From a virus, in IMG/VR virus record IMGVR_UViG_3300022752_000019, positions 100,604 through 164,603 of that record: a stretch of DNA of 64,000 bases. One strand, written 5' to 3'. How positions within the stretch are numbered: position 1 is the first letter of the stretch; each line of letters opens with the position of its first letter. The notes below the pieces were generated by a model that was not told the DNA's origin, did no database searches, and was given only the letters and a program-made list of their open reading frames with translations. Both the position numbers and the translations under genes were made by a program. Shown here piece after piece: positions 55,734-62,085 of this stretch.

Positions 55734-56141
55734 ATGGAGAAGCCGATGTTGACTGGCTGCATGTTCATCGTTCCCAACGGGATCGTTTCGCAGACCTCTG
55801 CGTTCGTGGCGCAGAGCACGCGGGAGGACTGGGTTCGCCGGCTCACCTGGGCGGGCATCGAGGTCCGTCCCGAGGACCTGCTGGTCCAGGTCTGGTGGAC
55901 CAACGAAAACTGCGACAACTGGAGGTGCCACTTGTCCCGCGAGTGGCCGGCGCTGTTCGGCAACATCCCCGACCGCTTGCCGGCGCGGTTGTTCGACGGC
56001 AAGAAGGAGGGGGACAAGATCTCCTTCCGTCTCGGCGGAGACATCGATGCGGAGGTTGAGCTTCGGCAGCTCGGCTTCCGCTACGAATGGGCCGGTCCGT
56101 TCGAGCAGGCGTTGGCGCGCTTGCTGAAGGTCGCGGAGTAG
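55734..56141 (+). CDS. Small protein, unknown
   Basis: A 135-aa protein with SD AGGAGAGG. N-terminus with QTSAFVAQSTREDWVRRLTW, Trp/Cys-rich middle (VQVWWTNENCDNWRC), alpha/beta C-terminus. No own promoter is visible in the 16 nt after the previous terminator, so it probably depends on readthrough. Confidence 0.72.
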   Translation: MEKPMLTGCMFIVPNGIVSQTSAFVAQSTREDWVRRLTWAGIEVRPEDLLVQVWWTNENCDNWRCHLSREWPALFGNIPDRLPARLFDGKKEGDKISFRLGGDIDAEVELRQLGFRYEWAGPFEQALARLLKVAE

Positions 56142-56146
56142 TCAAA

Positions 56147-56172
56147 GGACCGGGGCCTTCGGGCCCCGGTCC
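56147..56172 (+). terminator. UUCG-loop hairpin
   Basis: GGACCGGGGCC-TTCG-GGCCCCGGTCC, an 11-bp perfect stem. The 3' arm runs into a CCTATCA motif. Confidence 0.67.
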
Positions 56173-56201
56173 TATCACCCTGAATCAACTTGGAGGAAAG
56201 A

Positions 56202-56486
56202 ATGATGACTCCTGTCAGCGAGATTTTGGCCTATGTCGAGGCCAAAGATGCCAACGCCGTTAAAGATCTCCTTTCCGGACCGGAGGAGCTTCGGCTCCTG
56301 GTCCAGAAGTGCTACGCCTACCGGGATGACCCCAATCCTCCCGACTTCGTCTACGACGAAGTGCGGGCCTTGCGCCCGCTTACCCGAAAGCTGATGGCGC
56401 GGATCTTCGAGCAGCACGGATTGCCGCTCCAAGACAATGAGCACACCCGCTCCCTGGGGTTCTTCGGGGAATGGGAGGCCAAGTGA
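56202..56486 (+). CDS. Small protein, unknown
   Basis: A 94-aa protein from ATG 56202 (SD GGAGGAAAGA). Helical N-terminus, then YAYRDDPNPPDFVYDEVRAL. The stop overlaps the next start as GTGA. Unknown. Confidence 0.72.
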   Translation: MMTPVSEILAYVEAKDANAVKDLLSGPEELRLLVQKCYAYRDDPNPPDFVYDEVRALRPLTRKLMARIFEQHGLPLQDNEHTRSLGFFGEWEAK

Positions 56487-56881
56487 AGTCACTACAGAAC
56501 ATCTTCGACGAGGTGATCACTCACCTCGTCCGCCAGGGCAAACGCGCCACGGCGGGAGGCCACTGTCGCTACCATGCGGAAGACGGATTGAAGTGCGCCA
56601 TCGGCGTCCTCATCCCGGACGAGGAATATGACCTCGCGTGGGAAAGCTGTCCGGTTGAGGAAATCCACTGGATGCTGGGCCGCCCTGAGTCTCTCTGGGG
56701 TGTTCACGTCAGTCACCTCCGCTTCTTGACGGATCTGCAAGATCTCCATGATCGTCCGCACCACTGGAAGGAAGGGGGCCTGAGCGTTGCCGGTAAGCGG
56801 AAGGTCCAGCGGATTGCGGAGATCTGGGGGTTGAAGGTTCCTACGTCTCTGGAGCACCAGGACAAGCCCTCTCCCCAGTAG
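56483..56881 (+). CDS. Small phage protein (KCAIGVLIPDE type), unknown
   Basis: A 132-aa protein with GTG start 56483 overlapping the previous stop; SD GGGAGG. CRYHAEDGLKCAIGVLIPDE and EYDLAWE are landmarks of a common uncharacterised phage family. Coupled to the 94-aa gene. Unknown. Confidence 0.74.
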   Translation: MKSLQNIFDEVITHLVRQGKRATAGGHCRYHAEDGLKCAIGVLIPDEEYDLAWESCPVEEIHWMLGRPESLWGVHVSHLRFLTDLQDLHDRPHHWKEGGLSVAGKRKVQRIAEIWGLKVPTSLEHQDKPSPQ

Positions 56882-56886
56882 AGTCG

Positions 56887-56916
56887 TAAGGAGGGGCCCT
56901 TCGGGGCCCCTCCTTA
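56887..56916 (+). terminator. UUCG-loop hairpin
   Basis: TAAGGAGGGGCCC-TTCG-GGGCCCCTCCTTA, a 13-bp perfect stem. Confidence 0.7.
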
Positions 56917-56921
56917 TCTGT

Positions 56922-56950
56922 GTGAAAATTAGCCCAAACTCGGTCATAAT
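56922..56950 (+). promoter_or_regulatory. Cassette promoter, TAAA/GTCATAAT class
   Basis: TGAAAA, about 17-nt spacer, CGGTCATAAT (hexamer 56945-56950). 5' hairpin GGAGAG/CTCTCC (56960-56965 with 57007-57012) enclosing GCGCGCAATGTCGCGTG. Confidence 0.67.
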
Positions 56951-57027
56951 ATAGTAGATGGAGAGAACGTAGCCGCGCGCAATGTCGCGTGTGGCCACGC
57001 AACCAACTCTCCTGTCCCGGAGGTCAC

Positions 57028-57264
57028 ATGTCCAAGAATAAGGCCCACGAGGCCGAAATCGAGGCTGCCGTGGCTGCGTGGATCGACCACGGAGGAGTGA
57101 TCCTCCGCGTGCCTCCGCCGGCGCCCGTGCCGGCGCGACCGACCCGCCCCTACAAGCTCCACCCCCTCCACATCCCCGGGGGCCGCTCCCCGGTCTACCA
57201 CGGGGGCACCCCGTGGGCAGAGGAATGGGACGACCCCTCGGAGTGCCAGCCGGACTGGTACTGA
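57028..57264 (+). CDS. Small Pro/Gly-rich protein
   Basis: A 78-aa protein from ATG 57028 (SD CCCGGAGGTCAC). N-terminal helix (KNKAHEAEIEAAVAAWIDHG), then a Pro-rich linker and beta strands ending CQPDWY. Unknown. Confidence 0.7.
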   Translation: MSKNKAHEAEIEAAVAAWIDHGGVILRVPPPAPVPARPTRPYKLHPLHIPGGRSPVYHGGTPWAEEWDDPSECQPDWY

Positions 57265-57271
57265 GAGGATA

Positions 57272-57299
57272 GCGGCGGGGCCCTTCGGGGCCTCGCCGC
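57272..57299 (+). terminator. UUCG-loop hairpin
   Basis: GCGGCGGGGCCC-TTCG-GGGCCTCGCCGC, 12 bp with one G-U pair. Confidence 0.68.
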
Positions 57300-57340
57300 C
57301 GGTCGGTGCGGATCACTTCTTAGCTTGTCCTATCATACAT

Positions 57341-57369
57341 CTTAAAAAACACAAGAAATCTGTCATAAT
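57341..57369 (+). promoter_or_regulatory. Promoter of the large structured RNA
   Basis: CTTAAA, 17-nt spacer, CTGTCATAAT (hexamer 57364-57369), followed by ATAGGTA. Strong match to the cassette promoter class. Confidence 0.68.
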
Positions 57370-57375
57370 ATAGGT

Positions 57376-57883
57376 AGTGAAGAGTTGATACTAAAACCTC
57401 CCTCACTCCGCGAGGGCCACCACTGCGGAGGGTTTGGGGTCTCTTCACTAACCACAAGTCAGATCATCTCGCCCTGGAAAGCGAGACCTGATTTGCAGGG
57501 CCTGAGTGTTTGGTACGTCGGCCGGCGTATTGGGCATTCAGCTCCTGGGTGGGTTGTGCAGCTGCTTCTCGACGTGCGCACCAAGAGAGGCAGCTGCATC
57601 ACACCGAAAAGCCCTGGTGGCACCGCCGGGCTCGAGGAGTACCAGAACTCCTCCTTCTTCACGCAAAGCGTGGAGAGTCTCAGCGCCATAGGGCCAGCCA
57701 GCTTCGAGCTGGCTGCTGGCAAGGGCTGAGCGGACTGGAAAGGGGGCACTGGGGCTCCCTGGACGCAGCGTAAATGCGTCCCCGAAAGTGGTACACTCCT
57801 GTCACTAAGAAGGGGTGAGGTCTACACACAAACCCAGATTTCGACAACAGAGCGATCCTCCCAGGGGCGCTCTGTTGTCTTTT
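57376..57883 (+). ncRNA. Candidate large structured non-coding RNA, ~505 nt
   Basis: No well-coded frame crosses this region. By eye it folds into about ten helices: P1 GTGAAGAG/CTCTTCAC (57377-57384 with 57441-57448) enclosing CTCCGC/GCGGAG; CAAGTCAG + TCTCGC with GCGAGA + CTGATTTG (57455-57495); CAGG/CCTG, CTGAGTG/CATTCAG and TACG/CGTA nested at 57496-57547; TGCAGCTGC/GCAGCTGCA (57557-57598); AGCCC/GGGCT; GAGGAGT/ACTCCTC; CACGC/GCGTG; CTCAGC/GCTGAG with CAGCCAGCT/AGCTGGCTG (57695-57715); GGACGCA/TGCGTCC; then the terminator. It has its own promoter. Resembles in size and style ornate large phage RNAs (ROOL/GOLLD type), with no sequence identity claimed. Confidence 0.72.
57844..57883 (+). 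terminator. Terminator of the large structured RNA
   Basis: ACAACAGAGCG pairs with CGCTCTGTTGT (11 bp) followed by CTTTT. Confidence 0.88.
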
Positions 57884-57928
57884 AGCTTGTCCTATCACCG
57901 GCTGACAGCTTGATACTTAGTCCTAAGT

Positions 57929-58777
57929 TCAGAAGAACGATGTCAGTGGCGTCGTGTCGGCAACCAGTGGTCGCGTGGATTCCGCGGAGCTTGCCGCTGC
58001 TTGTCCACCTCCCATCGGAGTACGAGAGGGCAGAGGCTTGCGGCCAAACGACCTGCGAATCCTGTCCACCTCCTCGGGTGTGAGCGTTAGCCGGTCACGC
58101 CCCGAGTTCGGGTAGACCGGCCCCGTCTGTTCATCCACGATGAAGTCCACGACCTTCCTTCGGCCATCTGAAGTAAGGACCGTGTTGCCCCGGTTCGCCA
58201 CCATCGGGTTTCCTGCCACTCCTCCTTCGGGCGTCACGATGTCGCGCACACGAAGATTGACACTCTCTGCGGCCTGATTCGCGGCTTGCTGCGCTTGCTG
58301 CGCAAAGGCGTTGTTTGCCGCTGAACGATCAATCTTTGTTCCCGGTACGTATTCTTTTAGCATGTAAGAGAACTGGTTGTTGTTCTGTCGGGCCTTGCCT
58401 CGTGTGTACATCTCCGCGAAGTCAGGGTTGCCTCTCAGAAGACCTCCCACTCGAACCTTCCTGTCCTCCTGCCCCGGAGAGTAGATCGGAGCCTCGGGGC
58501 TATACGTCTTGCGCACTGCAATCCGTCCCGGCTGATCTGTCGCACCCACCACAGTCTCTGCCAGCCCCTCCGCTCCAGACCCAAGCCCGCGTACCAACGA
58601 ACCCTGGTCCGTCACCTTCAATGCACCCGCATCCTGAAGCCTTCGCGTCAGCGCGTTCGCCTCATCCACCTTCCCCGCATCAAACAGCTTGCGCACCTCC
58701 CGAAGCTGACGCGGAGCCGCAAGCTTGGTCGTCTCCACGGCAAACGCCCGCCACACTTCCGCACTGATGAAAGACAT
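57929..58777 (-). CDS. Protein with a kinase-like catalytic-loop pattern
   Basis: A 282-aa protein from ATG 58777 (SD TGAGGGG). N-terminus SFISAEVWRAFAVETTKLAA, then LREVRKLFDAGKVDEANALT, as in some virion proteins. NRGNTVLTSDGRRKVVDFIV resembles a protein-kinase N-x4-dG-x-KVVDF loop, with FSYMLKEYVPG earlier as a possible hinge; the HRD aspartate is unclear, so it may be a pseudokinase-like fold or coincidence. TGATAGGA lies about 20 nt before the start. The only long minus-strand gene in this part. Confidence 0.62.
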   Translation of the reverse strand: MSFISAEVWRAFAVETTKLAAPRQLREVRKLFDAGKVDEANALTRRLQDAGALKVTDQGSLVRGLGSGAEGLAETVVGATDQPGRIAVRKTYSPEAPIYSPGQEDRKVRVGGLLRGNPDFAEMYTRGKARQNNNQFSYMLKEYVPGTKIDRSAANNAFAQQAQQAANQAAESVNLRVRDIVTPEGGVAGNPMVANRGNTVLTSDGRRKVVDFIVDEQTGPVYPNSGRDRLTLTPEEVDRIRRSFGRKPLPSRTPMGGGQAAASSAESTRPLVADTTPLTSFF

Positions 58778-58845
58778 GAACCCCTCACACCCCAATCCTA
58801 TCACCCCATGCTCGGGAGACACCTACTGATTTCTTTACTTCATTG

Positions 58846-58872
58846 ATTTGTACCCTAAGTAAATTTGTACCC
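58846..58872. repeat. Two copies of ATTTGTACCC
   Basis: Perfect 10-bp direct repeat at 58846-58855 and 58863-58872, each followed by CTAA within a few bases. Confidence 0.8.
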
Positions 58873-58903
58873 CCCTAAATAGTGGACCCTCAGTTTTCAC
58901 TTC

Positions 58904-59001
58904 CTCTTTTTTTGAGTTAGTCAAAAGTTCACCCACAGAACATTGTTCACGGGGCCTGTGATACTTGTCTCTTTTTTTGAGGTTACTCAAAAGTTTACCC
59001 A
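58904..59001. repeat. Two ~32-bp direct repeats containing TTTGAG/CTCAAA-type inverted repeats
   Basis: Copies at 58904-58935 and 58969-59001, starting CTCTTTTTTTGAG, then a TCAAAAG segment and ending ACCCA, with two or three differences. Spacing between starts is 65 bp. Confidence 0.8.
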
Positions 59002-59078
59002 TATAGTAGGAAGCACTGTGACCCACCTAAGTGTCCAGGAACCCCTTTTCATCTCCCTAACGCTATACGCCGCGTAGG

Positions 59079-59107
59079 CTAAAAAACAAGGCAAAAGCTG
59101 GCATAAT
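59079..59107 (+). promoter_or_regulatory. Cassette promoter
   Basis: GCTAAAA, 16-17-nt spacer, TGGCATAAT (hexamer 59102-59107). 5' hairpin TCGGGA/TCCCGA (59115-59120 with 59161-59166). Confidence 0.66.
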
Positions 59108-59179
59108 ATAGGTATCGGGAAAGAATACCTGCGCGCGGTGCGCAAGGGTTCTACAACAAGTCCCGAAAAAAGGTGACAT

Positions 59180-59473
59180 ATGTTCGCTAAGACGTTCTCC
59201 ATGCTCAATCGTCACGGTGGTGCCATGGCCGTCGGTGGCGTTGTCGGTGCCGGTGTCGGCGCCGGCGCCTCCCACCTCGGACTGGTCAACACCGGGATCC
59301 CCACCGCCGCAGCGGTCGGCGCGGCGGCGGGCGCAATCGCGTTCTTCACGGGGTCCATCATCTGCGAAGACGATCAGCTCGCGCAGCTCTCCGAAGACGC
59401 CGAGAAGGCGGCGGTCAAGGCGGCGGAAGCGAAGGCCAAGGCCGAGGCCGAGAAGAAGAAGAAGAGCGCGTGA
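59180..59473 (+). CDS. Small membrane protein with charged tail
   Basis: A 97-aa protein (SD AAAGGTGACAT). Two Gly/Ala-rich hydrophobic segments (~15-35 and ~42-62) resemble glycine-zipper membrane hairpins, then an Ala/Lys/Glu helix ending KKKKSA. Such proteins can insert into the inner membrane; holin-like or superinfection-exclusion roles are possible. Own promoter and terminator. Confidence 0.75.
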   Translation: MFAKTFSMLNRHGGAMAVGGVVGAGVGAGASHLGLVNTGIPTAAAVGAAAGAIAFFTGSIICEDDQLAQLSEDAEKAAVKAAEAKAKAEAEKKKKSA

Positions 59474-59479
59474 GACACA

Positions 59480-59507
59480 AAGGCCCGCCCCTTCGGGGGC
59501 GGGCCTT
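59480..59507 (+). terminator. UUCG-loop hairpin
   Basis: AAGGCCCGCCCC-TTCG-GGGGCGGGCCTT, a 12-bp perfect stem. Confidence 0.7.
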
Positions 59508-59521
59508 GTGAGCGGTCGCTT

Positions 59522-59547
59522 GTTAGCTAAGGTGCTCCTTAGCTAAC
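59522..59547. other. Strong AT-type inverted repeat
   Basis: GTTAGCTAAGG-TGCT-CCTTAGCTAAC, an 11-bp perfect stem just after a UUCG hairpin. It may be an operator or a second terminator for the opposite direction. The next ~170 nt (59548-59717) show no gene. Confidence 0.65.
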
Positions 59548-59717
59548 CAGCTAAAGCTCACTGGTCCAACTACATGCAGTGGAATCGGCGATGCGCAAGG
59601 TTCTCGCTAAGTGGCCTGGAATCGGGGATAAGCGGCCTGATTTCTTTAGCCCCCAATAATGGTATCAAAGTAAAAAATGAACCTCAAGGGGTGGGAGCAC
59701 TGTCCATAAGAGGCTCT

Positions 59718-59789
59718 ATGAAAAGTCTATACGAGGGTTTCTACAAGACAAACAAACAGGCTGGAAAGGGAAGTGACAGGCGTGCATGA
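59718..59789 (+). CDS. 23-aa mini-gene, first of a coupled chain
   Basis: ATG 59718 to TGA 59789, MKSLYEGFYKTNKQAGKGSD then RRA. SD AAGAGG. CATAAG at 59705-59710 is a weak promoter candidate. Its stop overlaps the next start (ATGA). Confidence 0.5.
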   Translation: MKSLYEGFYKTNKQAGKGSDRRA

Positions 59790-59950
59790 GGGATGGCGAT
59801 ACATCTGAACCATACGCATACGGCTTGACCAGAGGGAGAATGGATGAATGGCGGGCCATACGAGCGAAGTCATGCACCAGTCATGTACCAGTCATGCGAG
59901 ACCTGTACTTCAGTGGAGGTACGAGAGGTGGGATGTATGTTCATGAGTGA
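59786..59950 (+). CDS. 54-aa small gene in a coupled chain
   Basis: Starts at ATGA overlap 59786, ends TGA 59950. Contains the tandem 11-bp repeats, giving SCTSHVPVMRD. No recognised family; coding status inferred from coupling. Confidence 0.42.
   Translation: MRDGDTSEPYAYGLTRGRMDEWRAIRAKSCTSHVPVMRDLYFSGGTRGGMYVHE
59868..59900. repeat. Three tandem 11-bp units starting AGTCATG
   Basis: AGTCATGCACC, AGTCATGTACC, AGTCATGCGAG in direct succession. Iteron-like, or slippage inside a small gene. Confidence 0.8.
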
Positions 59951-60035
59951 TGTGAGATGGGTGTTCATGTGTGGGGAAATGGGCTGTTTCTTGGTACTCG
60001 CCCATTGCGAAATTTGCGCAGAGAGTGAGACATAA
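59943..60035 (+). CDS. 30-aa small gene in a coupled chain
   Basis: ATG 59943 overlaps the end of the previous frame by 8 nt; ends TAA 60035. Cys-rich (MCGEMGCFLVLAHCEICAES). Possible CATAAG promoter for the next gene lies in its last codons. Confidence 0.4.
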   Translation: MSDVRWVFMCGEMGCFLVLAHCEICAESET

Positions 60036-60097
60036 GAGCTGTGCGCTGCTTGGGTGGAATAGCTGCCCATGCGCGAATTGCGAATGACGGAGCAACG

Positions 60098-60457
60098 ATG
60101 AGACGCGCATGCAAGACCTGCCCGTGGTGGAAGATGACTGCCACTCCGTGCCCCTACTGCAAAGGTAGGTGCTGCCGAGATTATCTCGGCTACAAGCCCA
60201 CACACATGAACGACGAGTTCTACAGGCACGTCTGCGACCACTGTGAGGACGGCACTCACGGAACCCCGAGTCCCTACGACCCCAAAACCGACCCCTACGT
60301 GCGGGATGCCTGTGTGGCACTGGGCGTGTATGTGAACACCCTCCTCCCCGGCTACGACCCCCTGACGGTCGCGGCCCAGGTGGAACGCCGGGCGATGGAG
60401 ATCGCCGAACGCGCCGTGCGCGCGGCGCTGAAGACGCATGACATCAAGGAGGATTGA
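60098..60457 (+). CDS. Cys-rich protein starting MRRACKTCPW
   Basis: A 119-aa protein from ATG 60098 (SD GGAG). CKTCPWWK, CPYCKGRCC and CDHCEDG are likely Zn sites; helical C-terminus (AAQVERRAMEIAERAVRAAL). Its first ~30 nt recur almost exactly inside the gene at 61598-61990. Unknown function. Confidence 0.72.
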   Translation: MRRACKTCPWWKMTATPCPYCKGRCCRDYLGYKPTHMNDEFYRHVCDHCEDGTHGTPSPYDPKTDPYVRDACVALGVYVNTLLPGYDPLTVAAQVERRAMEIAERAVRAALKTHDIKED

Positions 60458-60460
60458 GCC

Positions 60461-60787
60461 ATGTGCTGTACCTGTGACGCAAACCGATTGATTGACGCTC
60501 ACCGCAAAGGGCAAACTGTGATCTTCGCTTGGAAGGACGCGCCCGGGGTTTACCTTGAAGCGGAGGCCGAAGGCGACAAGCCCGAAGGAGCCCCGGCTAA
60601 GATTCGCCTGCGTAAGCAAGACGGGGAGTGGTCGCCCTGGTTCGACACCGCCGACCTTGCGAACACGATGCTGCGGCTCGGAACCGATGTGAAGTGGAAA
60701 CGGGTGAACAAGGATATGCGCGCATGGCTCACTTCGCCGTGCGCTTTCCCTCACTTCGCCGTGCGCGAGCGGGGGACCACCCCGTGA
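60461..60787 (+). CDS. Small protein, unknown
   Basis: A 108-aa protein (MCCTCDANRLIDAHRKGQTV, DAPGVYLEAEAEGDKPEGAP, SPWFDTADLANTMLRLGTDV). SD GGAGGATTG. Stop overlaps the next start as GTGA. Unknown. Confidence 0.72.
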   Translation: MCCTCDANRLIDAHRKGQTVIFAWKDAPGVYLEAEAEGDKPEGAPAKIRLRKQDGEWSPWFDTADLANTMLRLGTDVKWKRVNKDMRAWLTSPCAFPHFAVRERGTTP

Positions 60788-61038
60788 TCCCCTCTTTTCT
60801 CGACAAGATCAAGGCACGCCTCGCTGCCGCGACTCCCGGCCCGTGGGTGCTCGCCCCAGACCGGGAGAGCATCACGCAGACGAGCCACCTTACCCGGGAT
60901 GTTTGGACCATCCCGCGGACGCATGAAGACATGGAACTGATCGCCCACGCGCCGTCCGACCTCGCAGCCCTCATTGCAGAGGTCGAGCGGCTCCGCCAGC
61001 ACGCCGACCTCCTGGCCGCGCTGGAGGTGGCGCCGTGA
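60784..61038 (+). CDS. Ea22-like small phage protein
   Basis: An 84-aa protein with GTG start in GTGA overlap. IKARLAAATPGPWVLAPDRE at the N-terminus is the LeaAtpGpW-type motif of Ead/Ea22-like proteins; helical C-terminus. The same IKARLAAATPGPW begins the gene at 61598. Function unknown. Confidence 0.74.
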   Translation: MIPSFLDKIKARLAAATPGPWVLAPDRESITQTSHLTRDVWTIPRTHEDMELIAHAPSDLAALIAEVERLRQHADLLAALEVAP

Positions 61039-61601
61039 CCGAGCCCCGCCTCACCCTCTCCATCCGCGACCTTCGCGATGCCAGGCCCCGGGGCAGTGAC
61101 CACCTCGCTGCCTACATCCCCGACATCCGATCCGCCCTGCCCGACGTGGCAGACGAGGATCCCATCGACGTGGCGGCCTGGTGGTGCTTGCCATCCATGA
61201 CCCTGCCAGACGCGATTCTGACCCTGTGCGCGGCGCACCCCCCGGAGCGCGCAGCCCAGGTGGCGGTGCTCGTCGCGCGGTGCGCGGCGACGCGCGCGGA
61301 CATCGCAGCATCTTCGGCCCATTCCAACTACATGGTCGAAAGCTGCGCCGCCGAGGCCGCAGAATGGGCCGACGATGCCACCGACGCCGTCGCCTGTGCC
61401 ACCTCTGCCACATCTGACGTCGATTGGGCAGAGATCGCCGAAGCCACCTCTATTTACGCAACCAACGTCGCCGCCTGTGCCACCGTCGCCGCCGCTGGCG
61501 ACGAAGGCGTAGCTGGCGACTGGACCTACAACGTCAGAGCCGCCGCCGAGCGCGCCGCGCAGATGGCGGACCTGCTGGCGGCGCTGGAGGCCGCGTCGTG
61601 A
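61035..61601 (+). CDS. Alanine-rich repeat protein
   Basis: A 188-aa protein with GTG start in GTGA overlap. The middle is a degenerate Ala-rich repeat (AAEWADDATDAVACATSATS, ATNVAACATVAAAG), perhaps a solenoid. It ends MADLLAALEAAS, like the preceding protein's end (ADLLAALEVAP), another sign of shared modules. Unknown. Confidence 0.7.
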   Translation: MTEPRLTLSIRDLRDARPRGSDHLAAYIPDIRSALPDVADEDPIDVAAWWCLPSMTLPDAILTLCAAHPPERAAQVAVLVARCAATRADIAASSAHSNYMVESCAAEAAEWADDATDAVACATSATSDVDWAEIAEATSIYATNVAACATVAAAGDEGVAGDWTYNVRAAAERAAQMADLLAALEAAS

Positions 61602-61990
61602 CCCCCGCCGACCTCGACCCCATCAAAGCGCGTCTCGCCGCTGCGACCCCTGGACCCTGGGGGATGAGACGCGCATGCAAGACCTGCCCGTGGAGGAAGA
61701 GCGTGGAGCCCGGAGGGTTTCCGGGAGGATGCGTGAATGAGAGCGAACTTCGCCGCATGGCGTCAGGCGAGCCATACATGAAGGTGATGCAGTGCCACAG
61801 CACACCGGATGGAGAGCAGGCGAAGGTGTGCGTTGGCTTTGCGCTTCGCGTTGGAGACGCGAGCGTTGGCTATCGACTTTGCCGCATTGCGCGCATGCTT
61901 GATGAAGTTGAGGACGACGGCGACCTCCTCAACTCCGTGGATGAGGTCATTGAGCGGCACAACACGAGCCGCGGGCTGGTGTGCAAATGA
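61598..61990 (+). CDS. Fusion of an Ea22-like leader with a DUF6283-like Cys protein
   Basis: A 130-aa protein, GTG start in GTGA overlap. Residues ~8-21 repeat IKARLAAATPGPW of the 60784 gene, then MRRACKTCPWRK begins a CPWRK-type domain as in DUF6283 proteins, with CVNESELRRMASGEPYMKVM, C and C further on. The join follows TGG-GGG-ATG exactly at the old start codon, so recombination placed one module before another. ATG 61664 could still start the short form. Confidence 0.68.
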   Translation: MTPADLDPIKARLAAATPGPWGMRRACKTCPWRKSVEPGGFPGGCVNESELRRMASGEPYMKVMQCHSTPDGEQAKVCVGFALRVGDASVGYRLCRIARMLDEVEDDGDLLNSVDEVIERHNTSRGLVCK

Positions 61991-62085
61991 CACCTACCAG
62001 GAACATTCCCGCAAGCGTGATTTGCGCGTCCTTCAACGCGGGCTGAGCACGACGAGAGATTACTGTTCAGAACAGCGGAGTGATC

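Larger units (their letters stand above)
58778..59079. other. AT-rich intergenic island with repeats
   Basis: No supported gene. The composition drops sharply in G+C. It contains direct repeats (listed separately) and T-runs flanking short inverted repeats. Candidate regulatory region or replication origin. A 63-codon minus-strand frame (58835-59026) crosses it and repeats GKLLSNLKK/GELLTNSKK because of the DNA repeats. Confidence 0.6.

Noticed and set aside
54820-55734. 304-codon minus-strand frame opposite the DHH-like gene
   Set aside because: Composition is that of an antisense shadow, and it runs through a terminator hairpin.
57385-57729. 114-codon frame through the large structured RNA
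   Set aside because: Starts inside the 5' stem with no SD, has no codon bias like its neighbours, and contains every helix arm, so the RNA explanation fits better.
50375-59507. Insertion sequence or transposon in the accessory array
   Set aside because: No transposase gene, terminal inverted repeats or target duplications were found.
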